A program made the position numbers and the translations under genes. The notes below the pieces were generated by a model. It did not search any database, was not told the DNA's origin, and saw only the letters and a program-made list of their open reading frames with translations. A DNA stretch of 53,152 bases, taken from contig CAJTFD010000020.1 of the NCBI GenBank assembly GCA_910575625.1, positions 1 to 53,152 of the forward strand, written 5' to 3'. Shown piece by piece: positions 41,510 through 50,707 of this stretch; positions within the stretch are counted from its first letter, which is position 1; each line of letters starts with the position of its first letter. Source of the stretch: Clostridia bacterium (GTDB taxonomy: Bacteria; Bacillota; Clostridia; Lachnospirales; Lachnospiraceae).

Positions 41510-41881
41510 ATGGAAATGGAAAAAAACAAGAAAAACAGATACGGATTCGACTTCACTCCGATAGGGCTTGACATCAAAACTTTTCGTGAAGCCCAGAAGA
41601 TAACACGGGAGAAATTAGCGGAAACACTTGATATTTCGCCACGACATCTCCAAGCAATCGAACTGGAAGGGAAACACCCAAGCCTCGGACTTTTGGCATA
41701 TATCGCTATGATATTCGATATGCCTATCGACCCATACATATTTCCAGAAAAAACAGATACCAAAAGTGCTATGCGAAAACGCTTGGATGTGATTTTGGAT
41801 AAACTGAACGACAGAGATTTATCCATTCTCGAAGCGACCGCAACCGCTTTATGTAAGGCAAAAGAGCAGCCAGAGGATTGA
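41510..41881 (+). CDS. XRE-family regulator of the conjugative element
   Basis: A protein of about 123 residues on the plus strand. An HTH_3 domain (LDIKTFREAQKITREKLAET, then LDISPRHLQAIELEGKHPSL) is followed by a helical tail. ATG 41510 with GGCGGTGG upstream is favoured over the earlier 41450. It is convergent with the transfer operon and probably a control gene of the element. Confidence 0.85.
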   Translation: MEMEKNKKNRYGFDFTPIGLDIKTFREAQKITREKLAETLDISPRHLQAIELEGKHPSLGLLAYIAMIFDMPIDPYIFPEKTDTKSAMRKRLDVILDKLNDRDLSILEATATALCKAKEQPED

Positions 41882-41911
41882 CCTCTGGTTTTTCTTTCAC
41901 CCATTCTGTCA

Positions 41912-43705
41912 TCAATAGGCAGGGCATCCGTAACCGTAGACAGAGCCACTCCCGACTGGATAGCTCTGCTGCTTGCAGACATCCCCAGAGTTGCCCTCCA
42001 CGGTATAAACCATGCCATTCTCGCATTTCTCCACGATTCCCACATGGTCGATAGAGCCGTCATTTCCCCAATCAAAGAAAATAAGGTCGCCCGCCTGCGG
42101 CTCATAGTTCCTGTCCTGCCATTGTCCTTTTCCTTTGAACCAGTTTACGCCATCCGAGCAGAGGGAGAATTTCGGAATGATGCCGCTCTCCAGATAACCA
42201 CACTGGTCGGCACACCAAGAAGCGAAGCAGGCACACCATTCCACACGTCCGTCAAAGCCGTACCAACTCCAATAAGGCTGTCCGCCCTCATTGCCGAGCT
42301 GCATCAAGGCGACCTCTACAATCGCTTGATTGCCGCCGCTTATAAATGCCCGTCCGTATGGGTAATAGCGTAACACATGGGCGGGGTACTGCGTGTCGCC
42401 GTACTTTTCCCAACCTAACCGCTGTGCCTGCATAGCGAAAAATTCCACCGCATTTGCATAGGAATAGCCACCGTAGTTGGTCTTTGCCCATGAGATATAG
42501 CCGTTGCCGAAGTTATAGCCCTGCAAGGCGAGCTTGATACGCTCCATGTCAATCGGGCTTTCCACCTCGGCTGATGTGAGGGCGGCTTTTAATTCCTGCA
42601 CGCCGCATTCGATGGAATATTCGGGGTCTTTGATGCCGTTCGGCTCATGGGGGTACTTTTTGTTGAAGCTCCCCTCCGCCGCCTGCATCGGGTCGCTGCC
42701 CTTTCCCCCAGATTCCTGCATCATCACCGCTTTAATAAGCTCCACATATTCGGGGATGCCGTACTGCTTCGCATACTTCTGTATCAGCGGCGTGTAGGCT
42801 TCCACCTCCGCACTGACAGGGGTATAGGAAGTGCTGTCGCTGCCGCCGCCGAACAGGGAAACGGCACACCCAAGCAGGACAACGATAAGGATTATCAATA
42901 CGGCAACCCAGCCGCCTGCGATTATCGCAGAAATAAGGGCTTTCGTCCCTGCTATGATTGCCTTAACCGCAGCAATGGTGGCTCTGACCGTGGCTTTCGT
43001 TGCTTCGGCTGTCGCCTTTGCCGTGGCTTTTGCGGTCTGTGCTGTTTTCTGGGCGGCTTTGGCAGATGCTTTCGCCGTTTTCTGTGCCGCCTTTGCGGTC
43101 TGCGACCTGGTCTTAATCGCTGTCTTGGATGTCGCCTTTGCGGTTTTTACGCCTTTTTCCGTCGCCTTGACCGTCCCTTTGGCTGTGGTCTTGACGGTTC
43201 TCTCCGCATTTCTGGCTGTGATCTTGATGGTCTTTTTCCCCTGCTGTCTTGTCTTTATCAACTGGCTTGCCCCTGTCTGGGGCGTTTCACCCTGCATGGG
43301 AGCATCGGGGACAGGAGAACGGCTCGCTGTCCCGTTTCGGATCAGCGAGCCGTTCTGTTCTGCAACAGCCTGTGCTTTTTTCTGCTCTGCGGCTTTTGCT
43401 GCACGTCTGGTCTTAAATTCAGCGATTTTATCTTTTGCCCTGCCGATATTCTCCTTTGTTGTTTGAACGCTTTTCTGCCCCTGTTTATTGAATTGGTGGA
43501 TTCCCTCGTCCTTGATACGCCCAGAAACATGGGAAACCTTATCAGAAGCATAATCCGTGGGGGAACTTTCCTCTGCGTAATATCCCTGCTCTGCCTTATC
43601 CTTTGTCTTGGCATAGGCGGACTTCATGCGTTCCCCTGCAATGGCAGCTTTATCAAAGGTCTTTATCGTGCCTTTGACCGCATCTCTGGTCTTTATATCA
43701 GCCAT
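41912..43705 (-). CDS. bifunctional lysozyme-like/CHAP conjugation hydrolase
   Basis: A protein of about 597 residues from ATG 43705. The N-terminal 240 residues are charged, with a Lys/Ala/Thr repeat region (KTAKATSKTAIKTRSQTAKA and similar). A transmembrane helix follows (WVAVLIILIVVLLGCAVSLF). A lysozyme-like domain then starts at about residue 300 (YVELIKAVMMQESGGKGSDP), and a C-terminal CHAP amidase has catalytic Cys in RVEWCACFASWCADQ and His in IDHVGIVEK. It locally opens peptidoglycan for the transfer channel, as in Tn916/Tn1549 relatives. Confidence 0.92.
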   Translation of the reverse strand: MADIKTRDAVKGTIKTFDKAAIAGERMKSAYAKTKDKAEQGYYAEESSPTDYASDKVSHVSGRIKDEGIHQFNKQGQKSVQTTKENIGRAKDKIAEFKTRRAAKAAEQKKAQAVAEQNGSLIRNGTASRSPVPDAPMQGETPQTGASQLIKTRQQGKKTIKITARNAERTVKTTAKGTVKATEKGVKTAKATSKTAIKTRSQTAKAAQKTAKASAKAAQKTAQTAKATAKATAEATKATVRATIAAVKAIIAGTKALISAIIAGGWVAVLIILIVVLLGCAVSLFGGGSDSTSYTPVSAEVEAYTPLIQKYAKQYGIPEYVELIKAVMMQESGGKGSDPMQAAEGSFNKKYPHEPNGIKDPEYSIECGVQELKAALTSAEVESPIDMERIKLALQGYNFGNGYISWAKTNYGGYSYANAVEFFAMQAQRLGWEKYGDTQYPAHVLRYYPYGRAFISGGNQAIVEVALMQLGNEGGQPYWSWYGFDGRVEWCACFASWCADQCGYLESGIIPKFSLCSDGVNWFKGKGQWQDRNYEPQAGDLIFFDWGNDGSIDHVGIVEKCENGMVYTVEGNSGDVCKQQSYPVGSGSVYGYGCPAY

Positions 43706-43743
43706 AAACACCGACCTCCTTTCCCAGAGGATTTGCAGTCATG

Positions 43744-44535
43744 TCAGTTTATCTTTTTTGCCACGACTACGAGCCTGCCGTTCTGTGCGGAATATTCGCA
43801 GGTAGACAGGGTTATGAGTTTATCGCCGTATTCAGCGGTCACGCCCGTATCATACAAAGCAAGCTCCTTGCACTTCCCGACATAAGCATCAAATTCTTTT
43901 TCATTTTCCGCATTGACAAAATCATAATAGCGGTAGCCCTGTGAGCTGTATGCTACGGTCTTAAATACGGCGACGATTTCATACTCCGCCTTCTCTGTGA
44001 GAGTATCAAATTGAATCGTCTTATGCTTCTCATAAAAACTCTTGGATTTGTAATCTTCCAATGCCCCGAACATCTTACCGCCTTTGATGTGGTGTCCGTA
44101 AATAATTAGATTATCGCTTGCAGCAAAGTCGCAGTCCTCTTGGATATAAGGCACTCCCAAATCACTGTATTGCTTTTCAAAGTTGTGCTTCAGATAAAAA
44201 TTCGGGCTATTCCTGCTCTGCATGACAGGATAATTGACAGTCGTACCATCAATGGAAATCCAACCGACCATATCCTCATTCTGCAAATACAACACCTTGT
44301 ATTTCGCAAGAATATCCTCGCCCTCGCTGACAGGCGTATCTTTATCTTTTGGCGGTTCTTCCTCTGGCTCGGCGTTCTCCACGACCTCGGCAATCTCTGC
44401 AAAGGCTTCCGTCTGCTCGTCTATCTGCTGATAATGGCTGTAAATCTTGAAGCCACAAAAAACCGCCGCTCCCAAAAGGGCAACAGCGGCGGCGATGCAG
44501 ATAATAGATTTATAGTTTTTTAAATTCATAGGCAT
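43744..44535 (-). CDS. srtB: class B sortase
   Basis: A 263-residue class B sortase. It has an N-terminal membrane anchor (about 8-27), a linker rich in Glu/Pro, then the catalytic domain: NLIIYGHHIKGGKMFGAL (His148), LITLSTCEYSAQNGRL (Cys246) and Arg254. It anchors surface proteins, probably an adhesin or transfer protein encoded outside this window. It sits 38 nt after the CHAP gene start region, within the transfer operon. Confidence 0.93.
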   Translation of the reverse strand: MPMNLKNYKSIICIAAAVALLGAAVFCGFKIYSHYQQIDEQTEAFAEIAEVVENAEPEEEPPKDKDTPVSEGEDILAKYKVLYLQNEDMVGWISIDGTTVNYPVMQSRNSPNFYLKHNFEKQYSDLGVPYIQEDCDFAASDNLIIYGHHIKGGKMFGALEDYKSKSFYEKHKTIQFDTLTEKAEYEIVAVFKTVAYSSQGYRYYDFVNAENEKEFDAYVGKCKELALYDTGVTAEYGDKLITLSTCEYSAQNGRLVVVAKKIN

Positions 44536-44558
44536 ATCCTCTCTTTGCTATTTTTTAT

Positions 44559-44963
44559 TTACCGTGTATGCTCCGTCTGCTTTTTAGGGACAGGTAAATC
44601 CCTGCAATATTCGGGATACCTTACCTTGATGCCCTCCATGAAATACGGGGCAAACTCGCAGCAGAACAATTCCTCTGGCGTGGAATATTTCTCACGCCCC
44701 TCCTCTGCGTAGCCGTTCCAGAGGTTAAAGGCAAGGTTGCAGACTTTGACCGTGCCGCTTGTCTGCCACCCTGCGTGCATCCCCTCTGGCTCGATGCAGT
44801 CTGTCTTAAAGTTGAACATGGAATTGATATTTTTCCTTGTTTCCTCTGCAATCCCCATCACATAGAAAAATGCCCTGTGATAACAGTCGTTGACTTTGCA
44901 TTTCATCATGTTTTCCAGAAAGAAATCACGATGTGCCGCATTACGGAATCTTATCTCTGACAT
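44559..44963 (-). CDS. DUF6075 family protein
   Basis: A 134-residue protein. FRNAAHRDFFLENMMKCKVN, CYHRAFFYVMGIAEETRKNI and VKVCNLAFNLWNGYAEEG are the pattern of the DUF6075 family seen in Clostridia conjugative elements. Cys/His-rich, soluble; function unknown. Confidence 0.8.
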   Translation of the reverse strand: MSEIRFRNAAHRDFFLENMMKCKVNDCYHRAFFYVMGIAEETRKNINSMFNFKTDCIEPEGMHAGWQTSGTVKVCNLAFNLWNGYAEEGREKYSTPEELFCCEFAPYFMEGIKVRYPEYCRDLPVPKKQTEHTR

Positions 44964-44999
44964 AAAAATCTCCTTTCCTTAATCCCGCCCTGCTTTCTG

Positions 45000-45023
45000 G
45001 GCATAGAGGTATGCCCGCAGGGT
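45000..45023. repeat. 24-bp repeat, copy 2 (hairpin core)
   Basis: Identical to 40519-40542. On the minus strand GGGCATA-CCTC-TATGCCC forms a hairpin with outer CCCTGC and GCAGGG able to extend it. Lies between virB4 and the DUF6075 gene. Confidence 0.75.
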
Positions 45024-45028
45024 AAATC

Positions 45029-45931
45029 CTAACACTCCCCAAATTTGGTCGTCATCAGCTTATACAATTCCGTATTGCGTGGGAACTTATTAACGAACGG
45101 CACGAGGGAGCTGCCCACTTTCAAAAGCCCCTGCCCCGCACCGACATTCGTGATATAACTCATCTGAAGGTCAGAAATGTTAAGGAGCTTCGCAAGCTCG
45201 ATACGGTCTGTCGATGCCTGATTCAGCATGATGATAAATTCAGAGTTGGCAAGCATTGTCCTCGCCGTATGGCTCTGTAACAGGTCGTCCACATTCTGCG
45301 TGATTCCAGTACAGTACGCCCTATACTTACGCACACGCTTCCAAAGGGTAAAGAGGAAGTTTGCAGAATACTCATGCTGAAACAGAAGGTAAATTTCATC
45401 AATGAAAATAAATGTGTTCCTGCCTTTCGCCCTGTTCATCGTGATGCGGTTTAAAATGCTGTCGAGGACGACAAGCATACCGATAGGCTGTAACTGCTTG
45501 CCCAAATCAAGGATGTCATAACAGATAAGGCGGCTGTGGGTGTCCACGTTTGTATGCTTGGCAAAGGTATTGAGAGAACCGTCCGTAAAAAGCTCAATCG
45601 CAAGGGCGATTTCCTGTGCTTCTGGCTCATCCTGCTTTAACAGCTCTTCACGGAAGTCCTGCAAAGTCGGCGGCGTCCCCATATAATTCCCCTGCTGATA
45701 ATAGCGGTACACGCTCGCCGTGCAGCGGTCAATGATGGACTTCTGCTTTGCCCCAAGGCTTGCACCTCCGATAAGCTGCTCACATAAAGACAAAATGAAC
45801 TCTGATTTTAAGATGACGGGGTTTGCACCGTCGCCATAATCAGAGTTCATATCCATAGCGTTAATGTGGTTTTCAGAGGTTGCGGAAATGTGAATGACCT
45901 CTCCCTGCATGGCTTTCACAAGCGGGGAGTA
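45029..45931 (-). CDS. virB4: VirB4-like conjugation ATPase, 3' exon
   Basis: The second exon encodes the C-terminal 300 residues of the transfer ATPase, beginning YSPLVKAMQGEVIHISATSE right after the intron. It holds the Walker B IFIDEIYLLFQHEYSANFL, then MLVVLDSILNRITMNRAKGR and the Q-rich motif FTLWKRVRKYRAYCTGITQN. Joined in frame to the 5' exon (48247-49677) it makes about 777 residues, normal for this family. Codons upstream of 45931 in the same frame belong to the intron and are not coding. Confidence 0.9.
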   Translation of the reverse strand, partial: YSPLVKAMQGEVIHISATSENHINAMDMNSDYGDGANPVILKSEFILSLCEQLIGGASLGAKQKSIIDRCTASVYRYYQQGNYMGTPPTLQDFREELLKQDEPEAQEIALAIELFTDGSLNTFAKHTNVDTHSRLICYDILDLGKQLQPIGMLVVLDSILNRITMNRAKGRNTFIFIDEIYLLFQHEYSANFLFTLWKRVRKYRAYCTGITQNVDDLLQSHTARTMLANSEFIIMLNQASTDRIELAKLLNISDLQMSYITNVGAGQGLLKVGSSLVPFVNKFPRNTELYKLMTTKFGEC

Positions 45932-45972
45932 GTCGGCTAAGTCGGGGCGATTACTCGCCCTTTCTCGCCTAA

Positions 45973-46006
45973 GAACCGTACGTGAGCGTTTCCACTCATA
46001 CGGCTC
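45973..46006 (-). ncRNA. group II intron domain V (virB4 intron)
   Basis: A 34-nt hairpin on the minus strand running GAGCCGTATGAGTG-GAAA-CGCTCACGTACGGTTC. It has the GNRA-like loop and AC bulge region of domain V. Confidence 0.88.
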
Positions 46007-46016
46007 AAGCATTTCA

Positions 46017-47721
46017 TCACTCTTTCGAGCGGCTCTCAAGATAGATTCGTTGGCAGTCAGCGTGAACATACGCCATATTTGCCACTTCCTCTTTTCCGCC
46101 ACAGGACTTCGGCACTTTGAAGAAAATCTCCCTCTCGTCCAAAATATCCAGTGGCATTCCACAGTGATAGCAACAGCCGTCTTGATTCTTCCAGATTAGC
46201 TTGAAGCGTCCTGTCAGTTTCTTCATTCCCTGATTGAACTTGCGTTGTTTGAAATATTCCGTATCAAGGAATGGGTTGGCTGCTTCCCTTACTTTTGTGT
46301 GTCGGACAATCGGCGTATGGTCTACCCGTATCAGCTCCTTTGTGTCCGTAGCGAACACCCAGTTTCGGTTTTCCCTGCGATGCCAATACCTCGTGGAAAT
46401 CCACCATTGCCCTTTCTTCGGATGCCGCCTTTTCGCCCATCTCCACAATAATTCGTAGAGGATATAGTCCAGATGTGCAAATGCTTCGCTTGCCACTACG
46501 GACTGGTGGTAATTCGTCCATCCTCGGATTTGTTGATTCAGTTTCATAATCAGCACATCCTGATTCCATGCTTTTCCACGTTTCAATATCGTATCAGATA
46601 AATTCCTCACGATTGCCTGTATGGATTTCTTTGACGGCTTCACAATCAGCTTTCCTTTAAACTTTCGGAATGTCCAGCCTAACATATCGAATCCGTCATT
46701 GATGTGGGTGACTACCGTTTTCTCATCAGATAATTCCAAACCTCTTGTTTTCAGGAAATCCTTTATCAGCTCTTTTGCTTCTAAGGCGATTTCTTCTGTT
46801 GCCGCTGTGACGACGAAATCATCAGCATAACGCACCAGATTGACCTTATGGGCGTTTTTGAACCTCAAGTCCACCTTTCCAAGCCTGTTGGTGTGGAATC
46901 TGTCCGATAACACTTTCTGCATACCGTCCAATGCCATATTTGCAAGAATCGGCGATATAACGCCGCCCTGCGGAGTGCCGTCCTCTGTCGGGAACAGTTC
47001 TCCCTTGAAGATAAATCCTGCTTTGAGGAATTGTTTCAGAACAGATTTATCCAATAAGGATATTCTCGACCAGCCATTCGTGACTGATGTTGTCAAAACA
47101 GCCTTTAATGTCGCCCTCTAAAACCCATTCGGGCGATACCTTGCGTGACAGTGCCGTAAAGATATATTCGCAAGCGTCCTGACAGCAACGCCCCTTTCTA
47201 AAACCAAACGATTTCGTGTCGGCGGTTGTTTCTGCCACTGGCTCTAATGCAAGGGCGTACAACGCCTGCATTGCCCTGTCATACATGGTTGGAATCCCTA
47301 ACGGACGTTTCTTTTTCTTATCTTTCTTCTCGATATAGACACGTCTTAACGGTTTTGCTCTGTAGTTTTTGTCTGTCAATGATAGGACAGCCCTCATCTT
47401 CATTGCAGGCGCCCGCCAGATTTCTCCGTCTACTCCTGCGGTTTTCTTGCCTTTGTTTGTGGTCACTCGCCTTACGGCAAGTGCTTTTGCATGAAATGAA
47501 TGTGTCAACAAGTATTGAAGCCGCTTCACTGTGTTCCATTTCTTTTCCTGAGTTGCCTTGACAATCCTGACTTGCAGCCTATTAACTTCCTGCTCTGCTT
47601 TCTTCCAGTCAATGGTTTTCCATTGCATGGCAAGCAGTTTGCTGTCCGATAATCTCTCGGAAACTGGCGTTTCCGTCATTGAATCATTACCGTTCATAGG
47701 TTTACCCCCATTCTTTGTCAT
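46017..47721 (-). pseudogene. ltrA: group II intron reverse transcriptase/maturase, frameshifted
   Basis: Two overlapping frames add up to a 567-residue LtrA-like protein. The 5' frame (47721-47047) covers RT domains 0-4 (AVRRVTTNKGKKTAGVDGEI, RPLGIPTMYDRAMQALYALA, VLEGDIKGCFDNISHEWL). The 3' frame (from about 47060) holds GTPQGGVISPILANMALDGM, the catalytic NLVRYADDFVV, maturase domain X and a C-terminal HNH domain (CCYHCGMPL and later Cys/His). The break is one extra base in ATCCTTATTGG; without it the frame reads NILLDKS, in register with relatives. As written, it gives no full-length maturase. Confidence 0.88.
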
Positions 47722-48246
47722 GAAATACCGTGGGATAAGTCTGCACCCTTTCGGGTCGGGGCAAATCTTGAACCCCTATGCCCCGCCATTACAGCAGAGC
47801 CGTTCGCTTTTTATCCCAATCCTTTACCCTCTGTGTCATTTATCCCCCTTGCGGGTTCAATACCTTGAATAAGGAACTCATAGGGCTTACCAAGTTCCGC
47901 ATAATAAATAATTGTGGATGCCTTAGACGCCATCTTTGAGCCGGGAGGAATCATGTCCATTTGTTACGGCGTCGCGAAAGTCACCGCAACCACCTCCGCA
48001 CCTTTTGGTGTAAGTGTATCAGCCTTATTTCACTTATTCCCTGTAACGACTCTTACAATGGTTCACATTACATTCGTCATAGCACTCTTATCCTAACAGT
48101 ACGCCCGACTTAGGCTGTCAGGTTTCCCATATTGTCCCACAAGCTTCCCACCTGAACGTTGCCATTCACGCAGATTGTGGTAGGATTACCCCAAATGGAT
48201 AGGGTAGCTGACGACCAGCAATTTATTATGCGACTTCTTGTCGCAC

Positions 48247-49677
48247 CTCACGTTCGGGGTCTATAACCAAGACGTCAGCGTTGGGGTCAGTCAAAATTAT
48301 ATTTACCATTTCTTCTTTCGCCGTGAACGACTTGCCCGCACCAGACACACCGAGGATAAAGGAATTGCCATTTAACAGGTGGCGGCGGTTGGCAATAATC
48401 ATATTTTTACTGATAACATTCTGACCGTAATACACGCCATCTTTATGGTAGATTTCCTGCACACGGAACGGAATAAACACCGCAAGGCTCTCCGTGGTGA
48501 GGGTACGCAGGGCATCAATCTTCCTCACGCCGAACGGCAGGGCGGTATTCAGACCGTCCATCTGCTGATACTTCAGTACGGCAAACTGGCAGAGATGTTT
48601 TCTCGCTGTCGTGAGCAGAGCTTCTGTATCATTGTCAAGCTGCTCTTTGGTATCTGCGGTATGCACCATCGTAAGCACCGCAAACATCATCCTCTGGTCA
48701 CGGGTTGTCAAATCGTCAAGAAACTCCTTGCTTTCCTTACGTTGCTGCTCCAAGTCATAGGGGATAACAGCGGAAAAATTGTTGTTCTGGTTCTGCTTCC
48801 TCTGCCAGTTCGTGATGTTAGTTTCTACGCCTAAAAGCCTGTTCTCAACCTCCCTCACGGCTTCATCCGTAGGGACAGGGACAACATCAACGGAGAGCAT
48901 CATGTTACGGTTTAATTCGCAAAGCTCCGCCACCATGCTGTCCTTGATATATGCCGCATACTCACGCAGGAAAATCACACGCCCATAACGGTTGCCAATG
49001 CGGAAATAGTCTTTCTCAAACTCAAAGGAGTCGGGGCAGATATAGTCCTTGAAATCATGACCTTTCCGCATGGTCTGTGCCATGTCAAAGGAAAACGCCG
49101 TTTCCTCGCCTGTGCGGTAAAAATCATGGAAGATACGCAGCTTGTCATTGGCATCCATTTCCGTACACTTTGAGCCAAGACGGTTGAAATGCCCGATAAG
49201 GTCAGCACCGACACGGGCAAAATAGTTCCTTGCTTCTTCGATGTTCTTCTTGCAGACGGAGATTGTCACATACTTATCCTGCACAATGGAATTTGCCCCT
49301 GTCGCTTTATCAAGCAGCATCTTGTTGTACTCCTTACGGTATTTGTCCAGATTATCCTCCGCCATCGGGATAAGGATGGTCTGCTCAAAGTCCGCCTTGT
49401 TGAGCCTGCGGTTGTTGATGGTGATTTTCGTGGTCGCCCCGCTGTCAAGGGCGTTTAAAAGCTCCGAGTATTCAAGGAACATGGCTTCCTTGTCCTCACG
49501 GCTCGCCACGGCATAGTTAATATCCTCAAACTTGAATGTCTTTGCATATTTGTTCCTGCCCACAAGGAAAATGCCGTCCTCCCACATGGTCTTTAACGGT
49601 ATGACCGCCTGCACCGATTTCGGCACGACAAATTTCTCCTTGTCCTGCTTAAACAGATTCCTGAGCGTCTTAATCAT
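48247..49677 (-). CDS. virB4: VirB4-like conjugation ATPase, 5' exon
   Basis: The first exon encodes 477 residues of the VirB4/TraE-type ATPase that energises the type IV secretion channel. It has the N-terminal DUF region (MIKTLRNLFKQDKEKFVVPK; GIFLVGRNKYAKTFKFEDIN) and Walker A NSFILGVSGAGKSFTAKEEM. It ends LVIDPERE, where the group II intron interrupts. Its start overlaps the PrgI gene by 8 nt. The in-frame codons beyond 48247 (VRQEVA) are intron. Confidence 0.92.
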
Positions 49678-50158
49678 AGTCTGCCTCCTTACGCTTTCTT
49701 TCTTTTTTATTCTGCTTTCTCACTTTTTCCGCCTGCTTTCTCCGTTTTCTTGCTTCCTTACGCCTTTTCGCCCTACGTTTCCGTTTCTTCCGCTTTTTCT
49801 GCACGGCGGGCGTTCCCTTTTCATGGGCTTCAATGGCGTTCTTCACTGCTTCGTAATATAAATTCTCTGGCACAAACAGGAGCTTCTTCGGCATGATGAA
49901 CTCCGATTTTATCCATGCCCACACAAACTGCTCTGCGGTCATGCCGTTGTACCTTACAAACCCCATCACCGCAAAGGGCGAAGCACCCAGAACGCACATC
50001 CAGCTCACGGTTTCCGTCCCGAACCTGCCACGGAGCAGGAAAAACAAGCCCACCGCCACGCCGCAGGCAAGGACAGAAAAAAGGAACTGCCGCATAGACA
50101 GCCCGAAAAACATGGATTCCGTATAATTGCGGATTTCCTTATTTATCTTTACTTCCAA
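49670..50158 (-). CDS. PrgI family conjugation membrane protein
   Basis: A 162-residue protein. KINKEIRNYTESMFFGLSMR is the PrgI signature. Two membrane helices follow (about 27-41 and 47-68), then VRYNGMTAEQFVWAWIKSEF and a very basic C-terminal tail (KKRKKRKRRAKRRKEARKRR). This VirB3-like protein pairs with VirB4 at the membrane, consistent with the 8-nt overlap. Confidence 0.92.
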   Translation of the reverse strand: MEVKINKEIRNYTESMFFGLSMRQFLFSVLACGVAVGLFFLLRGRFGTETVSWMCVLGASPFAVMGFVRYNGMTAEQFVWAWIKSEFIMPKKLLFVPENLYYEAVKNAIEAHEKGTPAVQKKRKKRKRRAKRRKEARKRRKQAEKVRKQNKKERKRKEADYD

Positions 50159-50171
50159 TCATAAACACCTC

Positions 50172-50474
50172 CTATCGTTCCATTTCCTGTTTCTGGCGGG
50201 GCGGGGTCTGCTTCTGCCTTTCCCTCTGGGGGACTAAAAACAAATCCCCGTCGATTTCCCTTGTGCGGGTCGGACAGCCTAAGACTTTCAAGGCTTTCTG
50301 CAAATCTGGCACGCAATCTTTCTCTGGCTTGCAGACGCCGATTGCCAGATACATCTGCAAGTCCCCGTACCACGTTTCATTTTCAAAATTATCCGCCCGA
50401 AAAAATATATCCTCTTTGATTTCCTCAAGCGGCGTTTCAAATATCCTGCGATATTCCGCTTCAAAATCGTACAA
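50172..50474 (-). CDS. small conserved protein of the transfer operon (100 aa)
   Basis: Acidic N-terminus MYDFEAEYRRIFETPLEEIK, then NETWYGDLQMYLAIGVCKPE and a Pro/Gln-rich tail. It is conserved in this slot of Clostridia conjugative elements as far as I recall, but the function is unknown. It has no membrane helix. Confidence 0.65.
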   Translation of the reverse strand: MYDFEAEYRRIFETPLEEIKEDIFFRADNFENETWYGDLQMYLAIGVCKPEKDCVPDLQKALKVLGCPTRTREIDGDLFLVPQRERQKQTPPRQKQEMER

Positions 50475-50485
50475 AGCTGCACCTC

Positions 50486-50695
50486 CTATCGCTCCATTTC
50501 CGATTTTCTCTTTGGCGGCTTCTTCTGTGACGGATAGGGGATAAATTCTTCCTCGCCCACAATGATGCTGAACTCCGCCCGAAGCATCGGGTGTGTTTCC
50601 AGTTTCTGGTACTGGCGGATAAGGTCAACCGCACTTTCCCTTGTGGCTGTGCTTGCCTGCTGTACCCCGTCCTTAAAGATATAAACACGTTTCAT
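50486..50695 (-). CDS. small conserved protein of the transfer operon (69 aa)
   Basis: MKRVYIFKDGVQQASTATRE, then AVDLIRQYQKLETHPMLRAE and IVGEEEFIPYPSQKKPPKRK. Beta-alpha-alpha-beta pattern, basic tail. It lies 13 nt after the VirB6-like gene and 11 nt before the 100-aa gene. Function unknown. Confidence 0.65.
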   Translation of the reverse strand: MKRVYIFKDGVQQASTATRESAVDLIRQYQKLETHPMLRAEFSIIVGEEEFIPYPSQKKPPKRKSEMER

Positions 50696-50707
50696 ACGCT
50701 CCCTCCC

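Larger units (their letters stand above)
45932..48246 (-). mobile_element. group II intron in virB4 (2315 nt)
   Basis: The intron begins GTGCGAC (48246 downwards) after a GAG codon and ends GCCGAC (to 45932) before TAC. Removing it joins Glu-Tyr in frame (DPERE+YSPL). The 5' 525 nt (47722-48246) are the structured domain I-III part without a gene. The intron-encoded protein follows, then domain V at 45973-46006 and a domain VI-like stem. Its orientation is the same as the gene, as needed for splicing. Confidence 0.92.

Noticed and set aside
45029..46162. The frame as a 377-residue protein and 48226-49677 as a separate ATPase
   Set aside because: Both are halves of one virB4; the extra codons at each inner end are group II intron sequence.
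46017..47721. The reverse transcriptase as a retron, DGR or defence RT
   Set aside because: Domain V, GTGCG 5' end, in-frame exon joining and a C-terminal HNH domain identify a group II intron maturase.
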